A stretch of DNA of 64,000 nucleotides from an uncultured Bacteroides sp. (lineage in GTDB: Bacteria; Bacteroidota; Bacteroidia; Bacteroidales; Bacteroidaceae), in contig NZ_CALDPF010000034.1 in the NCBI RefSeq assembly GCF_937912035.1, positions 120,491-184,490 on the forward strand, written 5' to 3'. A model generated the notes under the pieces. It saw nothing but the letters and a program-made list of their open reading frames with translations. It ran no database searches and was not told where the DNA came from. Shown here piece by piece: positions 43,786-52,216 of this stretch (position 1 is its first letter; each line of letters begins with the position of its first letter). Made by a program: the position numbers and the translations under genes.

Positions 43786-45084
43786 ATGAGAACTATATTC
43801 CGACAACTAAAGAATGAATGGCGAAGCAACTTCCTGTTGGGAATTGAATTGCTGGTCGTATTCGTTATATTGTGGTATATCGTTGACTGGTGTTGCGTGA
43901 CGGCACGTGTCTATTTTTCGCCAATGGGATTCGATACAAATCATTGCTATTGCATAATGCTGAACCGCCTTACACCGAACTCAGCCCTTTACGATGCAGA
44001 ACGTACTCCTGAAAACGATATTGACGATTTACTGGAAATAGCCGAACGCCTGCGTCATCGTCCGGGTGTGGAAGAAGTGGCAATCTCGCAAAACAGTATT
44101 CCTTACGGAGACGGCAGCAATGGCATGACAGTATGTGCAGATACTGTACAAATCAATGCCATGCGCCGCTGGGCACAACCTGACTTTATACGCTTATTCC
44201 GTATCAAAGGTGTGGCCATTCAGGATATGAATGGAAAAACAGTCTATACAAATAGTTCTGATTCACTGGCTTCAGTTTTAACCCCCAATACCATCATACT
44301 GTCACGTAACGTAACTAAAGCCTACGAGGAACTTCAATTACCGGACGCTACTCCCTTGCTGGGACAGCAGTTGCCATTATGGGTACCTGACAATGAATTC
44401 CGTATGCGTGTAGCCGGTATTGCAGAGCCTTTACGCTGGAGTCACTTTGATACTTCCGACCAGTGGGGAGGACCTTTCATCGCCACAGATCTTCCACGCA
44501 ACGTAATGATAGAATTCGGAAATCCGGCCTACCTGCAATTAAGCGTGCGCGTAAAACCAGAAACAGACCACAATTTTATAGAAACGCTTATGGATGATGC
44601 AGACAGACTATACAGAATAGGAAATGTATATATCCTTAATGTATTGCCATTTTCTGTATTACGTACAATTGAAGAAATAGAAGATGTAAACGAAGTCAAG
44701 TCACAACTCTGTATTTTGGGATTCCTGATGCTGAATATCTTCCTTGGTGTTACGGGTACATTCTGGTTCCGCACACAGCATCGCCGTAAAGAAGTTGCAC
44801 TCCGTATGGCCATGGGAAGCACCCGTAAAGGTGTTTTCATACGCCTGATAAGCGAAGGACTACTTTTATTCACCATCGCAATGATACCTGCAGCATTAAT
44901 CTCGCTGAATATCGGTTTCTCAGAACTGGTGGAAGTCAAACAATTACCGTTCGACACTATCCGTTTTCTGCAAGCATGGGCTTTCACTGTCCTTCTCATG
45001 GCTCTGATGATTGTTATGGGCATCTGGTACCCAGCACGCCGGGCCATGAAGATACAACCCGCCGAAGCATTGCACGATGAATAA
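43786..45084 (+). CDS. MacB/FtsX-type ABC permease, pair 3 type B
   Basis: A 432-residue permease of the B type (MRTIFRQLKNEWRSNFLLGIELLVVF), with a periplasmic domain at about 45-290 and a C-terminal block LGVTGTFWFRTQHRRKEVALRMAMGSTRKG. The glutamate-isoleucine-glycine of the other five copies is replaced by KEVALRM here. It is 75 bp after the A-type gene, the loosest spacing of the three pairs. Confidence 0.9.
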   Translation: MRTIFRQLKNEWRSNFLLGIELLVVFVILWYIVDWCCVTARVYFSPMGFDTNHCYCIMLNRLTPNSALYDAERTPENDIDDLLEIAERLRHRPGVEEVAISQNSIPYGDGSNGMTVCADTVQINAMRRWAQPDFIRLFRIKGVAIQDMNGKTVYTNSSDSLASVLTPNTIILSRNVTKAYEELQLPDATPLLGQQLPLWVPDNEFRMRVAGIAEPLRWSHFDTSDQWGGPFIATDLPRNVMIEFGNPAYLQLSVRVKPETDHNFIETLMDDADRLYRIGNVYILNVLPFSVLRTIEEIEDVNEVKSQLCILGFLMLNIFLGVTGTFWFRTQHRRKEVALRMAMGSTRKGVFIRLISEGLLLFTIAMIPAALISLNIGFSELVEVKQLPFDTIRFLQAWAFTVLLMALMIVMGIWYPARRAMKIQPAEALHDE

Positions 45085-45115
45085 ACATTATAAAGAATTC
45101 TATTATAAAGGATAT

Positions 45116-46609
45116 ATGAAACGAACTGTTATACTTATTTGTTCTCTAATCTCTCTTAATATGGTGCTAGCAGCCGGAGAAACAGACTCTCCGGTGCAGC
45201 GACGCGCCATCTCACTGGACGAGGCTATCACATTGGCACGCGTACAGAGTGTGGATGCAGCGGTAGCATTGAACGAACTGAAAACAGCCTATTGGGAGTA
45301 TCGTACATTCCGTGCCGACCTGTTGCCTGAAATAAACTTTTCTGCAAATCTGCCTTCGTACAACAAGAACTACAACTCCTACCAGCAGGAGGACGGTTCA
45401 TATACATTCGTCAGAAACAACTATATGCAGATGAACGGACAGCTTTCAATCGACCAGAACATCTGGTTTACGGGAGGTAAACTGTCATTGAACACTTCAC
45501 TCGATTTTCTGCGTCAGATGGACGGAACAGTAGGAAACCGATTTATGTCCGTCCCTCTAGCACTGACTTTGAGCCAGCCTATTTTCGGAGTGAATAACAT
45601 AAAGTGGAACCGCCGTATAGAACCGGTACGCTATGCCGAAGCCAAAGCTGCTTTCCTAAGTGCAACCGAGGAAGTGACAATGACAACCATAAATCATTTC
45701 TTCAACCTGCTGCTGGCAAAGGAAAATGTAATGATAGCGCGTCAGAACCTTGCCAATGCCGAAAAGCTTCACGAAGTGGCAAAAGCTAAACGACGTATGG
45801 GACAGATTAGCGAGAATGATCTGCTGCAATTGGAACTGAATGTGCTCGATGCGCGCTCTACCCTGACTTCAAACGAAAGTTCGTTGAAGAGCTGTATGTT
45901 TACTCTCCGTTCTTTCCTCGCTCTAAGTGAAGACGAGGAACTCGAACCTATAGTCCCCGATTCAGTACCGGACGTGCGGTTAGATTATGATGATGTACTA
46001 CAGAAAGCTCTTGCCAATAACTCTTTCGCCCACAACATCCGTCGCCGACAACTGGAGGCCGATTATGAGGTGGCAAAAGCTAAAGGAAATATGCGTGAAA
46101 TTACTCTCTTTGCACAGGTCGGTTTCACCGGTACGGACAACCGTTTCGACAGCGCCTACCGCCGTTTGAAAGACAATCAGGTAGTAGAAGTAGGATTCAA
46201 GATTCCAATACTGGACTGGGGCAAGCGTCGCGGACAGGTAAAAGTGGCACAGAGCAACCGCGAAGTGACAGAAAGCAAACTGCGTCAGGAATCCATGAAC
46301 TTCAATCAGAATATCTTTATACTGGTTGAGCAGTTCAACAACCAGCAGACACAGCTTCATCTGGCTGATGAGGCTGACCAGATAGCCAGAAAACGCTATC
46401 ATACCAATGTTGAAACTTTCATGATAGGAAAGATTTCCACACTCGACCTGAACGACTCGCAAAGCCAGAAGGATGAGGCACGCCGCAAGCATATCAACGA
46501 ACTGTTTTATTACTGGTATTATTATTATCAGTTGCGCAGTCTGACACTTTGGGATTTCTCGACTGACACCGGGATTGATGCCGACTTTGAAAAGATTGTC
46601 AGAAGATAA
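45116..46609 (+). CDS. TolC-family outer membrane channel of the export system
   Basis: I use the ATG at 45116 (497 residues) because it gives a clean signal peptide (MKRTVILICSLISLNMVLAAGE); an upstream ATG at 45077 would overlap the permease gene and add 13 residues before it. The protein shows the two long helical-hairpin repeats of the family: an N-terminal ISLDEAITLARVQS motif, strands such as FSANLPSYNKNY and LALTLSQPIFG, and helix pairs around VARAKRRMGQI-type (AKAKRRMGQISENDLLQLEL) and SQKDEARRKHINELFYYWYYYYQL. It completes a tripartite exporter with the HlyD-type adaptor. Confidence 0.93.
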   Translation: MKRTVILICSLISLNMVLAAGETDSPVQRRAISLDEAITLARVQSVDAAVALNELKTAYWEYRTFRADLLPEINFSANLPSYNKNYNSYQQEDGSYTFVRNNYMQMNGQLSIDQNIWFTGGKLSLNTSLDFLRQMDGTVGNRFMSVPLALTLSQPIFGVNNIKWNRRIEPVRYAEAKAAFLSATEEVTMTTINHFFNLLLAKENVMIARQNLANAEKLHEVAKAKRRMGQISENDLLQLELNVLDARSTLTSNESSLKSCMFTLRSFLALSEDEELEPIVPDSVPDVRLDYDDVLQKALANNSFAHNIRRRQLEADYEVAKAKGNMREITLFAQVGFTGTDNRFDSAYRRLKDNQVVEVGFKIPILDWGKRRGQVKVAQSNREVTESKLRQESMNFNQNIFILVEQFNNQQTQLHLADEADQIARKRYHTNVETFMIGKISTLDLNDSQSQKDEARRKHINELFYYWYYYYQLRSLTLWDFSTDTGIDADFEKIVRR

Positions 46610-46634
46610 AACCACAGATTAAAGGAATTATATT

Positions 46635-46642
46635 TACTTTTG
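46635..46642 (+). promoter_or_regulatory. Possible -7 element just before the regulator gene
   Basis: TACTTTTG fits TAnnTTTG but ends only 7 bp before the ATG at 46650, which would imply a leaderless or almost leaderless transcript. No -33 element is visible, so chance is possible. Confidence 0.25.
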
Positions 46643-46649
46643 CAGAGTT

Positions 46650-48005
46650 ATGATACTGATAATTGATGATGATAGTGCAATACGTTCCTCGCTCAGTTTC
46701 ATGCTGAAGCGGGCAAAGTACGATGTCCTGGCTGTTTCCGGTCCTAAAGAGGCTATAGAAACAGTCCGTTCCGTTACACCACAACTTATTCTGATGGATA
46801 TGAATTTCAGTCTTTCCACCAATGGCGAGGAAGGTCTGATACTGCTCAGGCAGGTCAAGCTGTTCTGTCCAGAAGTTCCTGTAATATTGATGACAGCGTG
46901 GGGAAGTATCCCGCTGGCAGTACAAGGTATGCAGGCAGGAGCTTTCGACTTCATCACAAAACCATGGAATAACGCTGCCCTTATGCAACGCATAGAAACA
47001 GCTCTGGAACTGACATCAAAAGACAAGTCTGCAGATACGGTTTTAACTGACGATGACGGATTCGACCGCAGTCATATCATAGGCAAGAGCAAGGCATTGC
47101 TTGATGTTCTTACAACAGTAAAAAGAGTGGCACGTACAGGTGCCTCTGTACTGGTAACGGGAGAAAGCGGAACAGGCAAGGAACTTATTGCTGAGGCCGT
47201 ACATATGAACAGTCCGCGCAGAAACAAGCCGTTTGTAAAAGTCAATCTTGGAGGTATCTCACAGACTCTTTTTGAAAGTGAGATGTTCGGACATAAGAAA
47301 GGGGCATTCACCGATGCCGTAACTGACCGTAAAGGACGTTTTGAACTGGCGGACAAAGGAACAATCTTCCTTGATGAAATAGGAGAGCTGGATCTGTCAT
47401 GTCAAGTCAAGTTGCTCCGTGTCCTGCAGGAGCAGACATTCGAACCTCTTGGTGAAAGCCGCCCGCGAAAGGTAGATGTGAGAGTGGTGTGCGCTACGAA
47501 TGCCAACCTGGAGCAAATGGTGCGTGAACACACATTCCGCGAAGATCTTTTCTATCGTATAAATCTGATAACGGTACATCTTCCGGCATTGCGAGAACGA
47601 AGGGAAGACATACCATTGCTTGCACGTCATTTTGCCGACAGCCGTTGCAAAGCCGACGGTCTCTCTTCTGTTAAATTGACTGACGATGCTCTGGATTACC
47701 TGAGCCGCCTGCCCTACCCCGGAAACATACGTGAGCTGAAAAATCTGGTAGAACGTACATTGCTGGTATGTGGCAAACAACAGCTTACAGCAGATGACTT
47801 CAAGGCACAGTATCATCCGGCTTCTACTACATCCGTTACAGAAAACCTGCAAGGTCTGACCTTGGAGGAACTGGAGAAACGTACTATCATGCAGGCACTT
47901 GAAGCACACGGCAATAATCTTTCACAAGTAGCTCTTTCATTAGGTATCAGCCGCGCAGCTCTATACCGCCGTCTGGAAAAATACGGCATTTCGTTCAACG
48001 ACTAA
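46650..48005 (+). CDS. NtrC-family sigma-54-dependent response regulator
   Basis: A 451-residue protein. Receiver domain (1-120) with acidic pocket DDD at 6-8, phosphoacceptor Asp50 (LILMDMNF), Thr82 and Lys104. AAA+ domain (about 140-375) with Walker A GESGTGKE (171-178), Walker B GTIFLDEIGEL (237-247), and the sigma-54 loop reading GAFTDA (218-223) instead of GAFTGA. The C-terminal Fis-type HTH is at about 410-448 (GNNLSQVALSLGISRAALYRRLEKYGI). It should activate the sigma-54 promoter at 35074-35090 when phosphorylated by the kinase encoded next. It lies 40 bp after the TolC-like gene. Confidence 0.95.
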   Translation: MILIIDDDSAIRSSLSFMLKRAKYDVLAVSGPKEAIETVRSVTPQLILMDMNFSLSTNGEEGLILLRQVKLFCPEVPVILMTAWGSIPLAVQGMQAGAFDFITKPWNNAALMQRIETALELTSKDKSADTVLTDDDGFDRSHIIGKSKALLDVLTTVKRVARTGASVLVTGESGTGKELIAEAVHMNSPRRNKPFVKVNLGGISQTLFESEMFGHKKGAFTDAVTDRKGRFELADKGTIFLDEIGELDLSCQVKLLRVLQEQTFEPLGESRPRKVDVRVVCATNANLEQMVREHTFREDLFYRINLITVHLPALRERREDIPLLARHFADSRCKADGLSSVKLTDDALDYLSRLPYPGNIRELKNLVERTLLVCGKQQLTADDFKAQYHPASTTSVTENLQGLTLEELEKRTIMQALEAHGNNLSQVALSLGISRAALYRRLEKYGISFND

Positions 48006-48016
48006 ATCAAATAAGG

Positions 48017-49324
48017 ATGAAACTGAAAAACCTGTTCTTTCTGCTGGCTATATTACTGATATTTGCATGGGGTATCCTGTTCTTCTTCACTTTAAAAGAA
48101 AAGGGTACACTCCACTATGTAGGCGAGACAGTCATAACGCTCAGCCTTATTGTTTTGGTTTATTTCTACCGCAAAGTGGTAAAACCTCTGGACAGTATAG
48201 CCAACGGAATGGATTTGCTTCGCGAACAGGATTTCAGCAGCCGTCTTGCTCCTGTAAGACAGGCTGAAGCAGACCGTATAGTAGATATGTTCAACAGAAT
48301 GATGGACCAGTTGAAAAACGAACGGTTAAGACTCCGCGAACAGAATTACTTCCTTGATTTGCTTATCAATGTTTCCCCAATGGGAGTTATCATACTCGAT
48401 TTCGACGGAAAGATTTCCATGATTAATGCTGCCGCACTACGCTTTCTGGGATACACATCGGCAAACGAACTGACAGGAAAAGAGTTCAAGAATCTGGAAT
48501 GTCCGCTGGCTGAAGAGATAGATCGGTTGCCCAAAGATACAACAGACACTATCCGACTGAGCGACTCGATGATTTACCGCTGTTCACGGCTTTCGTTTGT
48601 TGACAGAGGATTTGCACACCCCTTTGTTCTGATAGAAAGTCTGACTGCCGAAGTGGTTAAAGCCGAAAAGAAAGCATACGAGAAGGTTATCCGCATGATA
48701 GCCCACGAGGTAAACAATACCACGGCAGGTATTACTTCCACGCTGGAAACAGCAAGCGAGGCCCTTCAGGGAATAGAAGATACGGAAGACATACAGGAAG
48801 TTATGAAAGTATGTGTGGAACGCTGTTATGGCATGAGCAGCTTCATAACCAATTTTGCAAATGTAGTCAAGATACCGGAGCCAAATCTTGAACAGGTAAG
48901 GCTGAACGACAGAGTTTCCGCCTGCCGCATGTTTATGGAGACTGTCTGCCGCGACCGTAAAATAACTCTCCACAACGAGCTTTGTCCGGAAAATCCTGTT
49001 GTAAAAATAGATACTGTACTGTTTGAACAGGTACTGGTAAATATAATAAAGAATGCCGCTGAAAGTATCGGCGAGTGTGGCGACATATACATCCGTACTA
49101 CGGATTCACCCGTAACGCTAGAAATAGCAGATACAGGTAAAGGTATCAGCCGGGAAGTGGAAGCCAAACTTTTCAGTCCTTTCTTCTCTACAAAACCGAA
49201 CGGGCAAGGTATCGGTCTGATATTCATCCGTGAAGTACTTACCAAGCACGGATGCACTTTCTCCCTGCGTACATATTCTGACGGACTTACGCGTTTCCGT
49301 ATATCTTTCCCCAATATACAATAA
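48017..49324 (+). CDS. NtrB-like membrane sensor histidine kinase
   Basis: A 435-residue kinase. Membrane helices at about 5-25 and 36-52 leave only a very short external loop, so the signal is probably sensed in the membrane or cytoplasm. A HAMP-like segment (about 52-105), a PAS domain (about 108-205: GVIILDFDGKISMINAAALRFLGYTS) and a phosphoacceptor His230 in MIAHEVNNTT (NtrB-type HEVNN) follow. The ATPase domain has the N box NIIKNAAESIGE, G1 EIADTGKGIS and G2 GQGIGLIFIREVL. It begins 11 bp after the regulator, its obvious partner. Confidence 0.94.
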   Translation: MKLKNLFFLLAILLIFAWGILFFFTLKEKGTLHYVGETVITLSLIVLVYFYRKVVKPLDSIANGMDLLREQDFSSRLAPVRQAEADRIVDMFNRMMDQLKNERLRLREQNYFLDLLINVSPMGVIILDFDGKISMINAAALRFLGYTSANELTGKEFKNLECPLAEEIDRLPKDTTDTIRLSDSMIYRCSRLSFVDRGFAHPFVLIESLTAEVVKAEKKAYEKVIRMIAHEVNNTTAGITSTLETASEALQGIEDTEDIQEVMKVCVERCYGMSSFITNFANVVKIPEPNLEQVRLNDRVSACRMFMETVCRDRKITLHNELCPENPVVKIDTVLFEQVLVNIIKNAAESIGECGDIYIRTTDSPVTLEIADTGKGISREVEAKLFSPFFSTKPNGQGIGLIFIREVLTKHGCTFSLRTYSDGLTRFRISFPNIQ

Positions 49325-49327
49325 AAA

Positions 49328-49361
49328 AAGTAGTATAGCATACATTGATACTATACTACTT
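49328..49361. terminator. Bidirectional terminator after the histidine kinase gene
   Basis: Perfect 11-bp stem AAGTAGTATAG / CTATACTACTT with a 12-nt loop, preceded by an A run. It separates the kinase from the convergent reductase gene. Confidence 0.82.
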
Positions 49362-49381
49362 CCATATATAATCTGTTAAAA

Positions 49382-50386
49382 TCAATCCTTTATAATCTCA
49401 TCAATACGTTTGAGTTCAGCCTCATCGAATGATGTGTTCTTCAAAGCCTTGATATTATCGGATAACTGCTCCACAGAACTTGCGCCTACTATTACGGATG
49501 TCACCTTATTATCCTTAAGCAACCATGCCAATGACATCTCGGCAAGAGTCTGTCCACGTTCCAAAGCTATACGGTTCAACTCAGATATCTTCGACAACAT
49601 TTCAGGAGTGAGCGCTTCTTTCTTCAAGTATCCACCTCGTGCAACTCTGGAATCTTCTGGTATTCCATTCAGATATCTGTCTGTCAGCAGGCCTTGGGCA
49701 AGTGGAGAGAAAGCTATAAAGCCAACACCTGTATTATAAGCTTCATCCAGAATACCTTCTTCCTCAGGTCCACGGTTAATAATATTATATCTGCCCTGAT
49801 ACAACAGACACGGTACTTTTTCGGACTTCAGATATTCGTATGCAAACCTGGCCTTGTCGGCAGGATATTTCGATATACCGACGTATAATGCCTTACCCAT
49901 TCTGACAATATCTACGAGTGCCTGCAATGTTTCTTCCAACGGAGTTTCAGGGTCATACCTGTGGGAATAGAATATATCGACATATTCGAGGTTCATTCTT
50001 TTAAGACTCTGGTTAAGGCTGGCAAAAAGATATTTCCTTGAGCCCCACTCTCCGTATGGTCCGGGCCACATATCATGTCCGGCTTTGGTAGAAATAAAGA
50101 GTTCGTCACGATACGGAGCGAATGATGTCTTCATTATATGTCCGAAAGTCTCTTCCGCCGAACCGTACGAAGGTCCGTAGTTATTGGCCAAATCTATATG
50201 GGTTATACCATTATCGAAGGCAAAATGCAACTTTTTACGACTGTTTGACAATGTATCAACATCGCCGAAGTTATGCCACAAGCCCAATGAAATCTCAGGG
50301 AGAAGAATTCCACTCTTACCGCATCTGCGATACTTCATCTTCCCTTCATATCTGTCGGGAGCTGCAGAATATACTGGTTCTATCAT
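49382..50386 (-). CDS. Aldo/keto reductase, YghZ/Gpr-like
   Basis: A 334-residue TIM-barrel oxidoreductase. The catalytic tetrad is intact: Asp65 and Tyr70 (THIDLANNYG), Lys101 (ISTKAG), His142 (YSHRYD). The sequence GPSYGSAEETFG and DMWPGPYGEWGSRKYL are typical of the YghZ subgroup, which includes L-glyceraldehyde-3-phosphate reductase and related detoxifying NADPH enzymes. C-terminal NADPH-binding motif VIVGASSVEQLSDN. A single gene divergent from aroA; exact substrate not determinable. Confidence 0.9.
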   Translation of the reverse strand: MIEPVYSAAPDRYEGKMKYRRCGKSGILLPEISLGLWHNFGDVDTLSNSRKKLHFAFDNGITHIDLANNYGPSYGSAEETFGHIMKTSFAPYRDELFISTKAGHDMWPGPYGEWGSRKYLFASLNQSLKRMNLEYVDIFYSHRYDPETPLEETLQALVDIVRMGKALYVGISKYPADKARFAYEYLKSEKVPCLLYQGRYNIINRGPEEEGILDEAYNTGVGFIAFSPLAQGLLTDRYLNGIPEDSRVARGGYLKKEALTPEMLSKISELNRIALERGQTLAEMSLAWLLKDNKVTSVIVGASSVEQLSDNIKALKNTSFDEAELKRIDEIIKD

Positions 50387-50423
50387 AATTATACTAGATT
50401 TATGTATTTAAGTTAGTATGCTA

Positions 50424-50431
50424 CAAAGATA
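50424..50431 (-). promoter_or_regulatory. Candidate -7 element of the aldo/keto reductase gene
   Basis: On the minus strand TATCTTTG fits TAnnTTTG, 37 nt before the start codon at 50386. No clear -33 element. Confidence 0.4.
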
Positions 50432-50479
50432 AAAATATTATATGAAACTCTATTCCAACAAAAAAACAAATAAATACAT

Positions 50480-50487
50480 TATCTTTG
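50480..50487 (+). promoter_or_regulatory. Candidate -7 element of aroA
   Basis: TATCTTTG at 50480-50487, 30 nt before the aroA ATG. No convincing -33 element. Confidence 0.4.
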
Positions 50488-50517
50488 CAATCTAAACGAA
50501 CACTGAAAGATTGCAAT

Positions 50518-51747
50518 ATGGGTAGAATAAAAGTTTCAGCACCTGAAAATATAAATACAAACATACTTTTACCGTCGTCAAAGAGTATATGCAACAGGGC
50601 CCTTATTATAAAAGCACTGTCAAAACATGACGGGAAAATAGAGAACTTGTCCGAATGTGACGACACTTTCGTAATGGTGCGCGCACTTAGTGAAATGACC
50701 GACACTATAGACATCATGGCGGCAGGTACAGCCATGAGATTTCTCACCGCATATCTTTCGGTTACAGAAGGCGAACATATCATTACAGGGACTGAAAGGA
50801 TGAGACAGCGCCCTATAAAAATTCTGGTGGATGCCTTACGAAGCTTGGGAGCAGACATTGAATATACCGAAAAAGAAGGTTTCCCCCCACTGAGAATCAG
50901 AGGAAAAGAGCTTAATGGAAATTCTATCTCACTGCCGGGAGACATCAGCTCGCAATACATATCCGCCCTTATGATGATAGGTCCTACTCTTAAAAACGGA
51001 CTTACTCTCAACCTGACCGGCAACATCGTTTCAAAGCCATATATCAATCTCACAATCCAGATAATGAAAGAGTTCGGAGCTGATGCCGTATGGGCAGACG
51101 AACATACCATAAGCATTAGCAACGATACTTACAAACCTACTCCATATTATGTGGAAAGTGACTGGAGCGCTGCTTCTTACTGGTATGAGATGACAGCCCT
51201 GTCGGACAACGCCCGTGTGAAACTTCCGGGACTTTTCGAAAAGAGTTTCCAGGGAGACTCAAAAGTAGCTGAATTGTTTGAGCAACTGGGTGTAACAACC
51301 GAATATGGAGACAAGAATGTAGTTCTGACAAAAAGCGGAAAGGTTACAGACAGAATGGAATACGATTTCGTAAACCAGCCGGACCTGGCACAGACATTCG
51401 TAGTGACATGTTGCATGTTGGGAATACCGTTCCGTTTCAGTGGTCTGCAAAGTTTAAAGATAAAGGAAACTGACCGTATGGCTGCACTTATAAATGAGAT
51501 GAAGAAACTGGGATACGTAATATCGGAAAGTGACAATTCGGTATTGTCATGGGACGGAAAAAGATGTGAAGGTGACACAAACCCAGCCATAGACACATAC
51601 GAAGACCACAGAATGGCAATGGCATTTGCACCTGCAGCACTGAAGCTGAGGAACATCAGAATAAACAATCCGCAAGTGGTTTCAAAATCTTATCCCGGAT
51701 TCTGGAATGATTTGACAAAAGCAGGTTTCAACATAATGGAGGAATAA
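50518..51747 (+). CDS. aroA: 3-phosphoshikimate 1-carboxyvinyltransferase (EPSP synthase)
   Basis: The ATG at 50518 gives 409 residues; the TTG-initiated frame from 50485 overlaps the likely promoter. EPSP synthase joins shikimate-3-phosphate and PEP in aromatic amino-acid synthesis. Motifs seen: LPSSKSICNRALI with Lys22 and Ser20/21, AAGTAMRFLTAYL, RQRPIKILVDALRSLGA, DISSQYISALMM, QPDLAQTF, KETDRMAAL and YEDHRMAMAFA. It is slightly shorter than the E. coli enzyme, as in many Bacteroidetes. A small membrane protein gene follows 4 bp later. Confidence 0.96.
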   Translation: MGRIKVSAPENINTNILLPSSKSICNRALIIKALSKHDGKIENLSECDDTFVMVRALSEMTDTIDIMAAGTAMRFLTAYLSVTEGEHIITGTERMRQRPIKILVDALRSLGADIEYTEKEGFPPLRIRGKELNGNSISLPGDISSQYISALMMIGPTLKNGLTLNLTGNIVSKPYINLTIQIMKEFGADAVWADEHTISISNDTYKPTPYYVESDWSAASYWYEMTALSDNARVKLPGLFEKSFQGDSKVAELFEQLGVTTEYGDKNVVLTKSGKVTDRMEYDFVNQPDLAQTFVVTCCMLGIPFRFSGLQSLKIKETDRMAALINEMKKLGYVISESDNSVLSWDGKRCEGDTNPAIDTYEDHRMAMAFAPAALKLRNIRINNPQVVSKSYPGFWNDLTKAGFNIMEE

Positions 51748-51751
51748 AGAC

Positions 51752-52171
51752 ATGTGGATACTCGTTTTAGCACTCATCGGTGTTGCACTGTTCGGACTTA
51801 TTGCCGGATATTTCTATAACCGCAACATCCAGAAGAAAATTGAAAAAGGAGAAATAACTGAAGAACCGCAAGTGGTTGAAGTGGACAGCGAATGTTGCGG
51901 ACAGCACGAGACATGCGAAAAAGACAGTCTGCTGGCAGCCGTAAGTAAGAAAATAGAATACTACGACGATGAAGAGCTGGACCGTTTCAAGGGACGTACA
52001 TCAGACAGCTACACCGAGGAAGAGATAGAAGAATTCAGAGACATTCTTTACTCCACTCAGGAAGTAGAGGTGGCAGGATGGTGCCGAAGTCTGCAACTGC
52101 GCGGCATTGAACTTCCGGACGAACTTAAGGACGAACTGTTCCTGATTGTGGGAGAAAGAAGAATACATTAA
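51752..52171 (+). CDS. Small membrane-anchored protein with a Cys cluster, unknown function
   Basis: A 139-residue protein with one N-terminal membrane helix (about 2-22, LVLALIGVALFGLIAGYFY) and a soluble domain. Near residues 48-56 lies ECCGQHETC, a four-residue Cys/His cluster that could bind metal or form disulfides. The second half is acidic and helical (YTEEEIEEFRDILYSTQEVEVAGWCRSLQLRGIELPDELKDEL). No family recognised. It is in a tight row with aroA (4 bp) and a metal ABC permease (45 bp), which raises the possibility of a metal-linked role. Confidence 0.6.
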   Translation: MWILVLALIGVALFGLIAGYFYNRNIQKKIEKGEITEEPQVVEVDSECCGQHETCEKDSLLAAVSKKIEYYDDEELDRFKGRTSDSYTEEEIEEFRDILYSTQEVEVAGWCRSLQLRGIELPDELKDELFLIVGERRIH

Positions 52172-52216
52172 AAACTCGTCAACTTGTCAACAAACATAAA
52201 AACTCAAAAACTTAAA

